A program made the translations under genes and the position numbers. The notes below the pieces were generated by a model. That model saw only the letters and a list, made by a program, of their open reading frames with translations. It ran no database searches and had not been told where the DNA came from. Shown here in pieces: positions 26,691 through 36,210 of a stretch of 64,000 nt of DNA. The DNA is from Cellulomonas edaphi (GTDB lineage Bacteria > Actinomycetota > Actinomycetes > Actinomycetales > Cellulomonadaceae): contig NZ_JAUCGR010000001.1 in assembly GCF_030362815.1 (NCBI RefSeq), positions 798,024 to 862,023 of the forward strand, read 5' to 3'. The first letter of the stretch is position 1; each line of letters starts with the position of its first letter.

Positions 26691-27809
26691 GTGAAGCTCT
26701 CCCTTCCCAGCCGCGTCGGTGCGGTCGCCCTTGCCGGTGTGCTCGCCCTCTCGCTGACGGCGTGCGGATCGGATGACCCGGTCGGCGACAGCCCCAGCGC
26801 GAGCGGCACGACCGGCGGCAACGGCGGCGGTTCCCTGAGCGGCGAGATCAACGGCGTCGGCTCGTCGGCGCAGGAGAAGGCCATGGACGCCTGGCGCGCC
26901 GGGTTCCAGTCCGCCAACCCCGACGTGACCGTCAACTACGACCCACAGGGCTCCTCGGCCGGCCGCACCCAGTTCATCGAGGGTGGCGCCGACTGGGCCG
27001 GCTCGGACTCGGCGCTCAAGCCCGAGGAGCTGACCCAGGCCAAGGAGACGTGCAAGAGCGACGCGATCGACATCCCGGTCTACGTCAGCCCGATCGCCGT
27101 GGTGTTCAACCTCGACGGCGTGACCTCGCTGAACCTCTCGGCCGAGACGATCGCCAAGATCTTCTCGGGCAAGATCACGAAGTGGGACGACGAGGCCATC
27201 AAGGCCGACAACCCCGACGCGACCCTCCCGTCCAGCGACATCACGCCGGTGCACCGCCAGGACGGGTCGGGCACCACGAAGAACTTCACCGACTACCTGA
27301 ACAAGGCGGGCAACGGCGCGTGGGCCGACGAGGCCGGTGACGACTGGCCGCTCCAGGGCGGTGAGTCCGGCACGGGCACCTCGGGCCTGATCCAGGCGGT
27401 GCAGGGTGGCCAGGGCACGATCGGCTACGCCGACGAGTCCGCTGCCGGTTCGCTCGGCAAGGTCAGCATCAAGGTCGGCGACGCGTTCGTCGGCCCGACG
27501 GCGGAGGCCGCCGCGGTCGCCGTCGACGCCTCGCCCCGCGACGACACGCGCGGCACGAACGACGTCGTCGTGAAGGTCGACCGCACCACCACCGCGGCGG
27601 GCGCCTACCCGCTGATCCTCGTCTCCTACGCGGTGGCGTGCAGCACCTACCCCGACGCCGCCAAGGCAGACCTCGTCAAGGGCCTGATCAGCTTCATCGT
27701 CAGCCCCGAGGGCCAGGCGGCGTCGCAGGCGGCCGCCGGTTCGGCGCCCCTGCCGGACGCGCTCGCGGCCGACGCGAAGACCGCGGCAGACGCCATCAAG
27801 GGCGCCTGA
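26691..27809 (+). CDS. pstS: Phosphate ABC transporter substrate-binding lipoprotein PstS
   Basis: High-affinity phosphate-binding protein on the outer face of the membrane. The 372-residue precursor has a lipoprotein signal with the lipobox LTAC (Cys25), a Gly/Ser linker, then the binding domain: NGVGSSAQEKAMDAW, DPQGSSAGRTQFIEG and HRQDGSGTTKNFTDYL, all phosphate-contact regions. Begins with GTG at 26691. It is the first gene of pstSCAB and lies directly behind the PHO box. Confidence 0.96.
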   Translation: MKLSLPSRVGAVALAGVLALSLTACGSDDPVGDSPSASGTTGGNGGGSLSGEINGVGSSAQEKAMDAWRAGFQSANPDVTVNYDPQGSSAGRTQFIEGGADWAGSDSALKPEELTQAKETCKSDAIDIPVYVSPIAVVFNLDGVTSLNLSAETIAKIFSGKITKWDDEAIKADNPDATLPSSDITPVHRQDGSGTTKNFTDYLNKAGNGAWADEAGDDWPLQGGESGTGTSGLIQAVQGGQGTIGYADESAAGSLGKVSIKVGDAFVGPTAEAAAVAVDASPRDDTRGTNDVVVKVDRTTTAAGAYPLILVSYAVACSTYPDAAKADLVKGLISFIVSPEGQAASQAAAGSAPLPDALAADAKTAADAIKGA

Positions 27810-27898
27810 CCGCAGCCAGCAGCCGGTGGTCGGCCCGTCCCGGGGGGGACCCGGGCCGACCACCGGCGAACGTCCCCCCCACCACAGACGGAGCATTC

Positions 27899-28921
27899 GT
27901 GTCCACCACCCAGAGTCCGCCGGCTCCCGGCCCGGCCGCCACGAGCAGCCTGGAGCCCGCCGGCCCTCGACGCCGCAGGCGCGGCGCTCGCTCCTCGGAC
28001 CGCGGCGCGAGCCGCGCGTTCCGCTGGCTCGCGACCGGCGCCGGTGCCCTCATCCTCATCCTGCTCGTCGCCGTCGCCGTCTTCCTCGTCATCAAGGCGT
28101 GGCCCGCGATCTCGATGCCGTCGGACGAGCTCGTCGAGAAGGTCGGGCTGCTGCGCAACTCGAGCTCGCTGCTCGACTACGTCGGCCCGCTGATCTTCGG
28201 CACCGTGCTCGCCGCGACGCTCGCGCTGATCTTCGCCGTGCCGGTCGCGATCGGCATCGCGCTGTTCACCTCGCACTACGCGCCGCGACGCCTGGCCAGC
28301 ACGCTCGGGTACGTCATCGACCTGCTCGCCGCGGTCCCCTCCGTGGTCTACGGCCTGTGGGGCGCGCTCGTCCTCTCGCCGATCGTCCAGCCCGTGTGGG
28401 CCTGGCTGAACGAGAACGTCGGCTGGTTCCCGCTGTTCGCGGGCAAGGTCTCGCCGACGGCGCGCGTGCTGCTCACCGTCGCGATCGTGCTCGCGGTGAT
28501 GATCCTCCCCATCATCACGGCCGTGAGCCGCGAGGTGTTCCTGCAGACCCCGCGGCTGCACGAGGAGGCGGCCCTCGCCCTCGGCGCGACCCGCTGGGAG
28601 ATGATCCGCATGGCGGTCCTGCCGTTCGGGCGCTCGGGCGTGATCTCGGCGGCGATGCTCGGCCTGGGGCGCGCGCTCGGCGAGACGATGGCCGTGCTGA
28701 TGATCCTGTCTCCCGGGTTCCTCTACTCCTTCCACATCCTCGAGGCGGGCCAGCAGCAGTCCATCGCGGCCAACATCGCGGCGCAGTTCCCCGAGGCTGA
28801 CCCGCTCGGCGTCTCGACCCTGATCGCGACGGGTCTCGCACTGTTCGCCATCACCCTCGTGGTCAACGTCGCCGCGCGCGCGATCGTCGCGCGCCGCAAG
28901 GACTTCTCGGGAGCCAACTGA
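27899..28921 (+). CDS. pstC: Phosphate ABC transporter permease PstC
   Basis: One of two channel subunits of the phosphate importer. The 340-residue protein has a basic cytoplasmic N-terminus (RRRRRGARSS) and six membrane helices; the EAA loop reads [24 protein letters not shown] 27899 has CGGAG 5 nt upstream; the track's longer frame upstream reads through the pstS end and is not real. The TGA shares its last base with the pstA ATG, so the two permeases are coupled. Confidence 0.95.
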   Translation: MSTTQSPPAPGPAATSSLEPAGPRRRRRGARSSDRGASRAFRWLATGAGALILILLVAVAVFLVIKAWPAISMPSDELVEKVGLLRNSSSLLDYVGPLIFGTVLAATLALIFAVPVAIGIALFTSHYAPRRLASTLGYVIDLLAAVPSVVYGLWGALVLSPIVQPVWAWLNENVGWFPLFAGKVSPTARVLLTVAIVLAVMILPIITAVSREVFLQTPRLHEEAALALGATRWEMIRMAVLPFGRSGVISAAMLGLGRALGETMAVLMILSPGFLYSFHILEAGQQQSIAANIAAQFPEADPLGVSTLIATGLALFAITLVVNVAARAIVARRKDFSGAN

Positions 28922-29886
28922 TGACCACCATCGCCCCCGAAGCCGGCAGCCCGCAGCAGGGCAACCCCGAGCTGCGCGCCCTGCTCAGGCAGGTCGACAA
29001 GAAGCGGCACCGTGTCGACCGCTTCATGAAGGGCCTCGTCTATCTCGCGTTCGTGCTCGCCGTGGTGCCCCTGGTGTCCGTGGCCTGGACGGTCGTGTCG
29101 AAGGGCATCGAGCGCTTCAACGCCTACTTCCTCACGCACTCGATGCGCGGGGTGTACGGCGGCATGGACGCAGGCGGCGTCTACCACGCGATCGTCGGCA
29201 CCATCGAGATCACGCTGTTCGCGGCGCTCATCTCCGTGCCGATCGGCCTGCTGACGGCGATCTACCTCGTCGAGTACGGCCGGGGCCAGCTGGCTCGCTC
29301 GGTCACGTTCTTCGTCGACGTGATGACGGGCATCCCGTCGATCGTCGCGGGCCTGTTCGCCTACGCGCTGTTCGCGGTCTTCCTCGGCCCCGGCGTGCGG
29401 ATGGGCGTGGTCGGCTCGGTCGCGCTGTCGGTGCTCATGATCCCGGTGGTCGTCCGCTCGTCGGAGGAGATGCTGCGGCTCGTGCCCAACGAGCTGCGCG
29501 AGGCCGCCCTCGCGCTCGGCGTGCCGCGCTGGCTCGTCGTCATCAAGGTGGTGCTGCGCACGGCCGTGGCCGGCCTCGTCACGGGCATCATGATCTCGGT
29601 GGCCCGCGTCATCGGTGAGACGGCGCCGCTGCTCATCACGGTCGGCGTCATCGACTCGATCAACTACAACCTGTTCGAGGGCCGGATGATGACCCTCCCG
29701 GTGTACGTCTACCGCCAGTTCCAGCAGGGACTCGTGCCGTGCGCGCCCGACCAGGCGAACTGCATCGCGACCATCACCTACGACCGGGCCTGGGCCGGAG
29801 CCCTGACGCTGATCCTCATCGTCATGCTGCTCAACCTCGTCGCCCGTCTCGTCACCCGCTTCTTCGCTCCCAAGAACTTCGGCTAA
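28921..29886 (+). CDS. pstA: Phosphate ABC transporter permease PstA
   Basis: Second channel subunit, 321 residues, six membrane helices. The EAA loop is [20 protein letters not shown] and the following [20 protein letters not shown] is characteristic of PstA. It overlaps pstC by one base. A long loop near [15 protein letters not shown] carries two cysteines outside or near the membrane surface. pstB follows after 10 nt. Confidence 0.95.
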   Translation: MTTIAPEAGSPQQGNPELRALLRQVDKKRHRVDRFMKGLVYLAFVLAVVPLVSVAWTVVSKGIERFNAYFLTHSMRGVYGGMDAGGVYHAIVGTIEITLFAALISVPIGLLTAIYLVEYGRGQLARSVTFFVDVMTGIPSIVAGLFAYALFAVFLGPGVRMGVVGSVALSVLMIPVVVRSSEEMLRLVPNELREAALALGVPRWLVVIKVVLRTAVAGLVTGIMISVARVIGETAPLLITVGVIDSINYNLFEGRMMTLPVYVYRQFQQGLVPCAPDQANCIATITYDRAWAGALTLILIVMLLNLVARLVTRFFAPKNFG

Positions 29887-29896
29887 GGACCCCCCC

Positions 29897-30676
29897 ATGG
29901 CACAGCGCATCGACGTCAAGGACCTGAACATCTACTACAGCGACTTCCGCGCTGTGGCCGACATCGAGATGGCCGTCGAGCCGCGCTCGGTGACGGCCTT
30001 CATCGGCCCCTCGGGCTGCGGCAAGTCCACCTTCCTGCGCACCCTGAACCGCATGCACGAGGTGATCCCCGGGGCGCACGTGCAGGGCACCGTCGCGATG
30101 GACGGCGTGGACCTGTACGGCGCGGACGTGGACCCCGTGGCCGTGCGTCGGCAGGTGGGCATGGTGTTCCAGCGCCCCAACCCGTTCCCGACCATGTCGA
30201 TCGCCGACAACGTGCTCGCGGGCGTCCGCCTCAACAACAAGCGGATCTCCAAGGGCGACGCGCAGGACATGGTCGAACAGTCGCTCAAGGGCGCCAACCT
30301 GTGGAACGAGGTCAAGGACCGGCTGGACCGCCCGGGCTCCGGGCTGTCCGGCGGTCAGCAGCAGCGCCTGTGCATCGCGCGGGCCATCGCCGTCAAGCCG
30401 CAGGTGCTGCTCATGGACGAGCCGTGCTCGGCGCTCGACCCCATCTCGACCCTCGCGATCGAGGACCTCATCGCCGAGCTCAAGTCCGAGTACACGATCG
30501 TCATCGTCACGCACAACATGCAGCAGGCCGCGCGCGTCTCGGACCGCACGGCGTTCTTCAACCTGGCGGGCACGGGCCAGCCGGGCCGCCTCATCGAGAT
30601 CGACGACACTGCGACCATCTTCTCGGCCCCGCGCGAGCAGGCGACGGAGGACTACATCTCGGGCCGCTTCGGGTGA
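29897..30676 (+). CDS. pstB: Phosphate ABC transporter ATP-binding protein PstB
   Basis: ATPase that powers the importer. The 259 residues show Walker [13 protein letters not shown], the Q loop VFQRPNPFP typical of PstB, the ABC signature LSGGQQQRL, Walker [14 protein letters not shown] and the switch His in [14 protein letters not shown]. Last gene of pstSCAB; a strong hairpin terminator follows. phoU is not in the operon, as it often is elsewhere; it is divergently placed upstream of senX3. Confidence 0.96.
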   Translation: MAQRIDVKDLNIYYSDFRAVADIEMAVEPRSVTAFIGPSGCGKSTFLRTLNRMHEVIPGAHVQGTVAMDGVDLYGADVDPVAVRRQVGMVFQRPNPFPTMSIADNVLAGVRLNNKRISKGDAQDMVEQSLKGANLWNEVKDRLDRPGSGLSGGQQQRLCIARAIAVKPQVLLMDEPCSALDPISTLAIEDLIAELKSEYTIVIVTHNMQQAARVSDRTAFFNLAGTGQPGRLIEIDDTATIFSAPREQATEDYISGRFG

Positions 30677-30692
30677 GCCGCTGACGCACGCA

Positions 30693-30730
30693 CGACGAAG
30701 GCCCCGGACCGCGGTCCGGGGCCTTCGTCG
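30693..30730. terminator. Terminator after pstB
   Basis: Near-perfect 38-nt palindrome (arm CGACGAAGGCCCCGGACC) between pstB and the convergent lipoprotein gene; a very strong bidirectional hairpin. Confidence 0.9.
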
Positions 30731-30734
30731 TCGA

Positions 30735-31229
30735 TCAGGAGGCGGGCGGCGTGGGCACCAGCGACGCGTACTCCGGCTGCGAGCCGTCCAGGACGGGGAT
30801 GCCCACGTCCTGGCTGCCGGCGGCGTCGGTCGCGATGGTGCTGGGCAGCAGAGCGCCGGGCGGCACGGAGACCGCGGTCACCCGCACGTCCGCGTGACCG
30901 TCTCCCGTGGTGCCGTCGAGCAGCACGGTCGCGTGGCCCTCCACCGGAACCGTGGCGGTCTGGTCGCCGAACGTCAGGGTCACGGTGCGGGGGTCGTCGC
31001 CGTCGTTGGTCAGGCCGCCCAGGAGCAGGCCCTCGGCGCCCTCGCCGCTCGCGACCACCAGGAGGTCGGAGGCCCGCACGTCGCCGAGCGCCACGCGCAC
31101 GCCGTTGGAGGCGCTGTACGGCTTCTCGGTGGTGATCTCGTTGGTCGCGGAGCACCCGGACAGGGCGACGCCGGCGATGCACAGCCCCGCGGCGAGCAGG
31201 AGGCGGGAGCGGGGGCGGAGCGAGGTCAC
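30735..31229 (-). CDS. Putative lipoprotein
   Basis: A 164-residue secreted lipoprotein starting at GTG 31229, with GAGGAG 6 nt upstream on the minus strand. It has a basic n-region (SLRPRSR), a hydrophobic core (LLLAAGLCIAGVAL) and the lipobox LSGC (Cys25 or so). The mature part is a single all-beta-looking domain (VRVALGDVRASDLLVVASGEG, then TVTLTFGDQTATVPV). Similar actinobacterial lipoproteins occur beside pst genes, but I do not recognise a function. Confidence 0.75.
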   Translation of the reverse strand: MTSLRPRSRLLLAAGLCIAGVALSGCSATNEITTEKPYSASNGVRVALGDVRASDLLVVASGEGAEGLLLGGLTNDGDDPRTVTLTFGDQTATVPVEGHATVLLDGTTGDGHADVRVTAVSVPPGALLPSTIATDAAGSQDVGIPVLDGSQPEYASLVPTPPAS

Positions 31230-31568
31230 GATGACTCCTCGGTGCGAGGGGGGCGGCAGATGCGCGCGACCGGCACGTCGGCGCGCGGTCGCCACGCAAG
31301 CGTAGCCGGACAGGTGCACGGGGTGCGTCGGGTCGGCACCTCACCGGGCGGTCCTGCTCGTGATCCGGCTCACTCACGGCGGCTCGACGCCGTGGACATC
31401 GCCGGACTGTTCTCCAATGGCTGGCAGGGATGCCCGCAGGAGGGAGGCTCGCCCGCATGAGGCGCCGGCTCGGGGCGGCCCCGTGACCAGCGCGGACAAC
31501 CGCCATCGCCGGATTTGGGCAATTCCCCCCGTGATAAGATGCGCCTCTGCGAAAGGGGACACCTGCAG
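31230..31568. promoter_or_regulatory. Intergenic region with divergent promoters (lipoprotein and carD)
   Basis: 339 bases without a convincing ORF. On the minus strand TACGCT (31304-31299) is a candidate -10 for the lipoprotein. On the plus strand TAAGAT (31535-31540), with TG one base upstream, is the carD -10. A 7-bp inverted repeat (CACGGCG, 6 nt, CGCCGTG) is at 31375-31394. Nothing else stands out. Confidence 0.5.
31532..31540 (+). promoter_or_regulatory. Extended -10 promoter of carD
   Basis: TGATAAGAT is an extended -10 (TGn plus TAAGAT). The predicted leader is about 22 nt and contains AAAGGGG as the ribosome site before the ATG at 31569. Confidence 0.65.
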
Positions 31569-32051
31569 ATGACTTTCACTGTTGGGGAGACCGTTGTCTA
31601 CCCGCACCACGGTGCAGCGTTGATCGAAGAGATCAAGACCAGGACCATCCGCGGGGAGGCCAAGCTCTACCTCAAGCTCAAGGTCGCCCAGGGCGACCTG
31701 ACGATCGAGGTTCCGGCCGAGAACGTCGACCTCGTGGGCGTCCGCGACGTGGTGGGCCAGGAGGGCCTGGACCGCGTCTTCGAGGTCCTGCGAGCCCCGT
31801 ACACCGAAGAGCCGACCAACTGGTCGCGCCGCTACAAGGCCAACCTCGAGAAGCTCGCCTCCGGCGACGTCATCAAGGTGGCCGAGGTCGTCCGTGACCT
31901 CTCGCGTCGTGACGCCGACCGCGGGCTGTCCGCGGGCGAGAAGCGCATGCTGGCCAAGGCCCGTCAGATCCTCGTCTCGGAGCTCGCGCTCGCCGAGCAC
32001 ACCGAGGAGGAGAAGGCGGAAGCCATCCTCGACGAGGTCCTCGCCTCCTGA
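31569..32051 (+). CDS. carD: CarD-family transcriptional regulator
   Basis: RNA polymerase-binding protein that stabilises open complexes at ribosomal and housekeeping promoters. The 160 residues have the N-terminal Tudor-like RNA polymerase-interaction domain ([20 protein letters not shown]) and a helical C-terminal domain (from about 65) that contacts the promoter ([37 protein letters not shown]). I start at ATG 31569; the in-frame ATG/GTG upstream lie inside the promoter. ispD and ispF follow, as in mycobacteria. Confidence 0.97.
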   Translation: MTFTVGETVVYPHHGAALIEEIKTRTIRGEAKLYLKLKVAQGDLTIEVPAENVDLVGVRDVVGQEGLDRVFEVLRAPYTEEPTNWSRRYKANLEKLASGDVIKVAEVVRDLSRRDADRGLSAGEKRMLAKARQILVSELALAEHTEEEKAEAILDEVLAS

Positions 32052-32126
32052 GAGACGCTGCTCGACCGCACCCGGGGGTCCGCCACCACGCGTGGGACCG
32101 CCTCTGGGTGCGGTCGAGTCGTCTCT
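32051..32126. other. Long structured hairpin between carD and ispD
   Basis: CTCGACCGCACCC (32061-32073) pairs perfectly with GGGTGCGGTCGAG (32106-32118). Outside it AGAGACG (32051-32057) pairs with CGTCTCT (32120-32126), and inside GGTCC pairs with GGACC. It is too elaborate for a simple terminator and has no T tract. It could terminate carD transcripts or be a regulatory RNA structure ahead of ispD. Confidence 0.6.
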
Positions 32127-32153
32127 GGTGCGCGTCCGGTGGGCGATGACGAC

Positions 32154-32855
32154 ATGGTGAGCACGGCTGCGATCCTGACCGCCGCGGGCAGCGGCTCGCG
32201 GCTCGGCCACGCCCTGCCCAAGGCGCTCGTGCCCGTGCTGGCCGTGCCCGTGGTGGTGCACGCAGCCCGGCGGCTGCTCGCGGCCCGCCCGGCGGGACTG
32301 CCGCTCGCTGCCCTGGTCGTCACCGCACCCGCGGAGCACGTCGCGGCCTTCGCCGAGCTGCTGGGCCCGGACGTCGTCGTGGTGCCGGGCGGGTCGACGC
32401 GGCAGGAGTCCGTCGCCGCGGCCCTCGCCGCCCTGCCCCCCGACGGCATCGACGTGGTGCTCGTGCACGACGCGGCACGCGCCTTCGCCCCCGCGGAGCT
32501 CGCAGAGCGCGTCGTGGCCGCCGTCGAGGCGGGGCACGACGCCGTGGTCCCTGGCCTGCCCGTGGCGGACACGATCAAGCGCGTGGGGCCGGGCGGCGAC
32601 GACGGGCGGCCCGTGAACGCGACCGTCGACCGCGCCGAGCTGCGGGCGGTGCAGACGCCCCAGGGCTTCACCCGTGAGCTGCTGGAGCGCGCGCACGCCG
32701 CGGGCGCCGACGCGCCGGCCACGGACGACGCGGGCCTCGTCGAGCGCCTCGGGCTGCCCGTCTGGGTGGTCCCCGGCGACGAGCGGGCCGCGAAGATCAC
32801 GACCCCGCGGGACCTGGCGATCGCCCAGCTGCTCGCCACCGAGGAAGGCTCCTGA
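32154..32855 (+). CDS. ispD: 2-C-methyl-D-erythritol 4-phosphate cytidylyltransferase
   Basis: Third step of the MEP isoprenoid pathway: CTP plus MEP gives CDP-ME. The 233 residues begin with the nucleotide loop [18 protein letters not shown] and continue with [28 protein letters not shown], and [14 protein letters not shown]. Start is uncertain: ATG 32154 and GTG 32157 are adjacent and no ribosome site is clear. ispF follows after 1 nt, with AGGAAGG inside the ispD end. Confidence 0.93.
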   Translation: MVSTAAILTAAGSGSRLGHALPKALVPVLAVPVVVHAARRLLAARPAGLPLAALVVTAPAEHVAAFAELLGPDVVVVPGGSTRQESVAAALAALPPDGIDVVLVHDAARAFAPAELAERVVAAVEAGHDAVVPGLPVADTIKRVGPGGDDGRPVNATVDRAELRAVQTPQGFTRELLERAHAAGADAPATDDAGLVERLGLPVWVVPGDERAAKITTPRDLAIAQLLATEEGS

Positions 32856-32856
32856 C

Positions 32857-33348
32857 ATGTCGGGCATCCCCCGCACGGGCATCGGCGTCGACGTGCACGC
32901 GTACGACGAAGACGCGGGACCCGGGTCTGTCCTGCACCTGGCCGGCCTCGCCTGGCCCGGGGAACGCCCGCTGGCGGGGCACTCGGACGCAGACGTCGCC
33001 GCTCATGCGGCCGCCGACGCCCTGCTGTCCGCCGCGGGGCTCGGCGACCTGGGTTCCAACTTCGGCACCGCCGAGCCGCAGTGGGCCGGCGCCGCGGGCA
33101 CCGCGTTGCTGGCCGAGGCCGCACGTCGCGTCCGCGAGGCGGGGTACGACGTGGGCAACGTCGCCGTGCAGGTGATCGGCAACCGGCCCCGGCTGGGTCA
33201 GCGGCGCGCCGAGGCGGAGGCCGCCCTCTCGTCGGCCGCCGGTGCGCCCGTGGCGGTGTCGGCGACGACCACGGACGGGCTCGGGCTGACGGGGCGCGGC
33301 GAGGGCGTGGCGGCGATCGCGACCGCTCTGGTCGTCGCGCGCGACTGA
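32857..33348 (+). CDS. ispF: 2-C-methyl-D-erythritol 2,4-cyclodiphosphate synthase
   Basis: Fifth MEP-pathway enzyme, closes the cyclodiphosphate ring. The 163 residues have [12 protein letters not shown] with metal ligands Asp and His, the [17 protein letters not shown] motif with the third ligand, [13 protein letters not shown], and the C-terminal [20 protein letters not shown]. The metal site is intact. The last 151 bp overlap, on the opposite strand, the predicted end of the EamA gene. Confidence 0.95.
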   Translation: MSGIPRTGIGVDVHAYDEDAGPGSVLHLAGLAWPGERPLAGHSDADVAAHAAADALLSAAGLGDLGSNFGTAEPQWAGAAGTALLAEAARRVREAGYDVGNVAVQVIGNRPRLGQRRAEAEAALSSAAGAPVAVSATTTDGLGLTGRGEGVAAIATALVVARD

Positions 33349-34226
33349 CGCCGCAGGCTGCCCAGCAGCACGCCGGCGACCACGAGCGCACCCCAGGCCA
33401 GCTCCACGCCCGACGTGCGCTCGCGGAGCAGCAGCCACGACGACGCGATGCCCACCACGGGCACCAGCATCGAGAACGGGGCGACCGTGCTGGACGGGTT
33501 GCGGCTCATGAGCGCGGTCCACAACCCCGTGCCCAGCAACGTCGCGACGAGCACGGTGAAGGCGAGGCCGGCCAGCGCGAGCAGGCCGGTCGAGCTGCCG
33601 AGGTGCGTGAAGGACGCGGCGATCCGGTCCGGGCCCTCGATCACCAACGACAGCGCCAGCATGGGCAGCACCGGCACCACCGACATCCACAGGATGAGCC
33701 GGAACGACTCGCCGGGGGCCGAGCGGACCGCCAGCCGGTTGGCCAGGTTGCCGAACGCCCAGCCCAGTCCGCCGCACAGCGTGAGAAGCACCGGCACGAG
33801 CGTCGCGCCGCCGTCCAGGCCCGCTCGGTGCACCGCGATCCCCGCGAGGCCGGCGACGGCCACCAGCACCCCGGCCCCCTGCCGCAGCGTCAGGCGCTCG
33901 CGGAGCAGCGCCGCGGCCAGCACGACGGTGAAGGGGGCGGACGACTGCAGCACCAGCGACGCGAGCCCGGTCGGCATCCCGGCCGACATCGCCCAGTAGA
34001 GGAAGACGAACTGGACGATGCCGAAACCCGCGCCGTAGCCGAGCAGCCACCGCACGGGCACGGCCGGCCGGGGGACGAGCAGCAGCGTGGGCACCGCGAT
34101 CAGCGCGAAGCGGAGCGCGACCAGGAAGAACGGTGGGAACTGGCCCAGCGAGAGGTGGATCGCGGGGAAGTTGAGCCCCCAGCACACGGCGACGAGCACG
34201 GCGAGCAGGCGGTCGCGGTGGGTCAT
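33198..34226 (-). CDS. EamA/DMT-family exporter
   Basis: A 342-residue drug/metabolite transporter with ten predicted membrane helices in two EamA repeats (first from [20 protein letters not shown], second from [20 protein letters not shown], given in part). The membrane domain ends near [10 protein letters not shown]. The last 50 residues are Ala/Ser/Pro/Arg-rich and lie antisense to the 3' end of ispF, so this tail looks like read-through after loss of an earlier stop. ATG 34226 is preceded by CATGAT then 6 nt, a possible leaderless start. Divergent from the LysR gene, which may control it. Confidence 0.85.
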   Translation of the reverse strand: MTHRDRLLAVLVAVCWGLNFPAIHLSLGQFPPFFLVALRFALIAVPTLLLVPRPAVPVRWLLGYGAGFGIVQFVFLYWAMSAGMPTGLASLVLQSSAPFTVVLAAALLRERLTLRQGAGVLVAVAGLAGIAVHRAGLDGGATLVPVLLTLCGGLGWAFGNLANRLAVRSAPGESFRLILWMSVVPVLPMLALSLVIEGPDRIAASFTHLGSSTGLLALAGLAFTVLVATLLGTGLWTALMSRNPSSTVAPFSMLVPVVGIASSWLLLRERTSGVELAWGALVVAGVLLGSLRRQSRATTRAVAIAATPSPRPVSPSPSVVVADTATGAPAADERAASASARR

Positions 34227-34283
34227 GGACCGATCATGGGGTCGCTCAAGCACGTAGCACCATCGAAATGTTCTGATGTGACG

Positions 34284-34300
34284 ATGTAGCGTGGCTACAT
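34284..34300. promoter_or_regulatory. Palindromic operator over the LysR gene start
   Basis: ATGTAGC, GTG, GCTACAT is a 7-bp perfect inverted repeat. It contains the TAGCGT -10 box (34287-34292) and reaches into the ATG at 34299, so a bound protein would block both RNA polymerase and initiation. Likely autoregulation by the LysR protein. Confidence 0.55.
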
Positions 34301-35189
34301 GGACCCACGCCTGCTCGAGACGCTGCGGGCCGTGGGCACCCAGGGCGGCGTGACGGCCGCGGCGGCAGCGCTGCACCTGACGCCGTCGGCGGTCTCGCAG
34401 CAGGTCGCGGTCCTGCAGCGCGAGACGGGGGTGGCGCTGACGGAGCGCGTCGGTCGAGGGGTGCGGCTCACGCCGGCGGGGGAGGCACTCGCCGACGCCG
34501 CCCTGGACGTCGCGGTGGCCCTCGAGCGCGCCCGGGCCGCGTGCGACGCCTTCCTCGTGGAGCCGCGCGGCACGGTGCGCGTGAGCGCCTTCGCGAGCGC
34601 CGCGCAGCTGCTGTTCCCGCGCCTCCTCGACCGCATGCCCGCGGGGATCGAGATCGAGTGCGCCGACGAGGACGTCGCGCAGGCCGACTTCGCCGGCCTC
34701 ACGGACCGCATCGACCTCGTGGTCGCGCACCGCCCCGACGGCGCGGGCACCTGGGGCGAGCACGTCCGCGTGGAGCCGCTGCTGCGGGAGCCGCTCGACG
34801 TCGCCGTCCCGCGGGACCACCGGCTCGCGGACCAGGCACGGGTGCAGCCCGCGGACCTCGACGGCGAGGCGTGGATCTCGGTGCGCGAAGGCTTCCCGGT
34901 CTCGACCGTCCTGGCGGCGGTCGCGGCCGCGTCCGGGACCGACCCGCGCATCGTGCACCGCATCAACGACTTCCACGTGGCCGCTGCGCTCGTGGCCGCG
35001 GGGCACGGGATCTCCCTGCTGCCGCGGCACTCCTTCGGGAACGCCGCCGGCCTGCGTCTGCTGCCGCTCACCGGCGTGCGCGCGGGACGCCGCATCGACG
35101 TCCTGCTCCGGGCCGACCGGGCCGAGCGCATGGCCGTCCGTCGCGTGCTCGACGAGCTGCGGCAGGTGGCCTCCGAGATCGCCGCCTGA
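34299..35189 (+). CDS. LysR-family transcriptional regulator
   Basis: A 296-residue regulator: N-terminal helix-turn-helix (LLETLRAVGTQGGVTAAAAAL and LTPSAVSQQVAVLQRE, given in part), then a periplasmic-binding-like effector domain (VRVSAFASAAQLLFPRLLDR; VAAGHGISLLPRHSF). Divergent from the EamA exporter, which LysR proteins commonly control. The effector is not predictable. Confidence 0.9.
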   Translation: MDPRLLETLRAVGTQGGVTAAAAALHLTPSAVSQQVAVLQRETGVALTERVGRGVRLTPAGEALADAALDVAVALERARAACDAFLVEPRGTVRVSAFASAAQLLFPRLLDRMPAGIEIECADEDVAQADFAGLTDRIDLVVAHRPDGAGTWGEHVRVEPLLREPLDVAVPRDHRLADQARVQPADLDGEAWISVREGFPVSTVLAAVAAASGTDPRIVHRINDFHVAAALVAAGHGISLLPRHSFGNAAGLRLLPLTGVRAGRRIDVLLRADRAERMAVRRVLDELRQVASEIAA

Positions 35190-35207
35190 GGGGACCGCCC
35201 GCCGCCC

Positions 35208-36149
35208 TCAGGGGATCAGGACCAGCTTGCCGCTCGGGTGTCCGCCGCGGCCCTCACGGTGCGCGTCGGCGACCGCGGCGAGCGGGTAGGTGCGGGCGAC
35301 CCGCACGTCGAGCACGCCGTCCGCCGCGAGGTCGACGAGCTGGGCCCGCGCCGCTTCGCGCACGGCGGTGCCCGGGTCGGCGCCGGGTCCGCCACCGAGC
35401 ATCCGGATGCCCAGCGACGGTCCCCGCCGGAAGCCCGCGATGGACGCGATGCGGTCGCGGTCGGCGACCAGCTCCACCGAGGTGTCGAGCGCCTCGTCGG
35501 TGCCCACCGTGTCGATCGCCACCGTGACCGGGCCCGGCGCCGCGGCGCGCACGCGCTCGATCAGCCCGGGTCCGTACTCCACCGGGATCGCCCCCAGAGC
35601 GCGCAGGTCGTCGTGCGCGTGCGGGGAGGCGGTCGCGACGACGGCCGCGCCGCGCAGCTCCGCGAGCTGGACGATCATGCGTCCCACTCCGCCCGAGCCG
35701 CCGTGCACCAGCACGACGTCGCCGGTGCCGACGTTCGTCGCGGTCAGCGTGTGCACTGCCGTCGAGCCCGTGAGCATGAGGCCGGCCGCTGCCGACCACG
35801 CGAGATCCGCGGGGCGTCGGACCGTGACCTGCTCGGCCACCTCGAGCCGGTCCGCGTAGCCGCCCGACACCCGCCAGGCGATCACCTCGTCGCCCTCGGC
35901 GAGCCAGCGCACCGACGGACCGACCGCGCTGACGACCCCCGCCACCTCGAAGCCGAGCCGCAGGGGCAACCGCGAGGGGTCGGTGCCGGGCCCGTCGGCG
36001 TACGTCTTCCAGTCGATCGGGTTCACGCCGGCCGCGCGGACGTCGATCACCACGTTGCCCGCGCCGGGCTCGAGCCGGGGGCCGTCGACGAGCTGCAGGA
36101 CCTCGGGACCGCCGAAGGCCGTGGCCACGACGACGCGGTTGGATGTCAC
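35208..36149 (-). CDS. Zinc-independent NADP-dependent quinone-type oxidoreductase
   Basis: About 313 residues of the medium-chain dehydrogenase/reductase superfamily, quinone oxidoreductase group. It begins VVVATAFGGPEVLQLVDGP, has AAGVNPIDWKTY, GFEVAGVVSAVG, and the NADP-binding VHGGSGGVGRMIVQLA, and lacks the zinc-ligand cysteines. I use GTG 36149, which starts close to the usual MRAVVV-type N-terminus; a GTG at 36164 is possible. It converges on the LysR gene. Substrate unknown. Confidence 0.85.
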   Translation of the reverse strand: MTSNRVVVATAFGGPEVLQLVDGPRLEPGAGNVVIDVRAAGVNPIDWKTYADGPGTDPSRLPLRLGFEVAGVVSAVGPSVRWLAEGDEVIAWRVSGGYADRLEVAEQVTVRRPADLAWSAAAGLMLTGSTAVHTLTATNVGTGDVVLVHGGSGGVGRMIVQLAELRGAAVVATASPHAHDDLRALGAIPVEYGPGLIERVRAAAPGPVTVAIDTVGTDEALDTSVELVADRDRIASIAGFRRGPSLGIRMLGGGPGADPGTAVREAARAQLVDLAADGVLDVRVARTYPLAAVADAHREGRGGHPSGKLVLIP

Positions 36150-36210
36150 CCGGAAAGAGTGCACCGGCCACCCCGGAGGCGCCAGGTCGCCCCGGCGCGC
36201 CGGGCGTGGT

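Noticed and set aside
32139..32153. GTG 32139 as the ispD start
   Set aside because: It would add only five residues of GDDD-type sequence with no ribosome site; homologues start at the [12 protein letters not shown] position.
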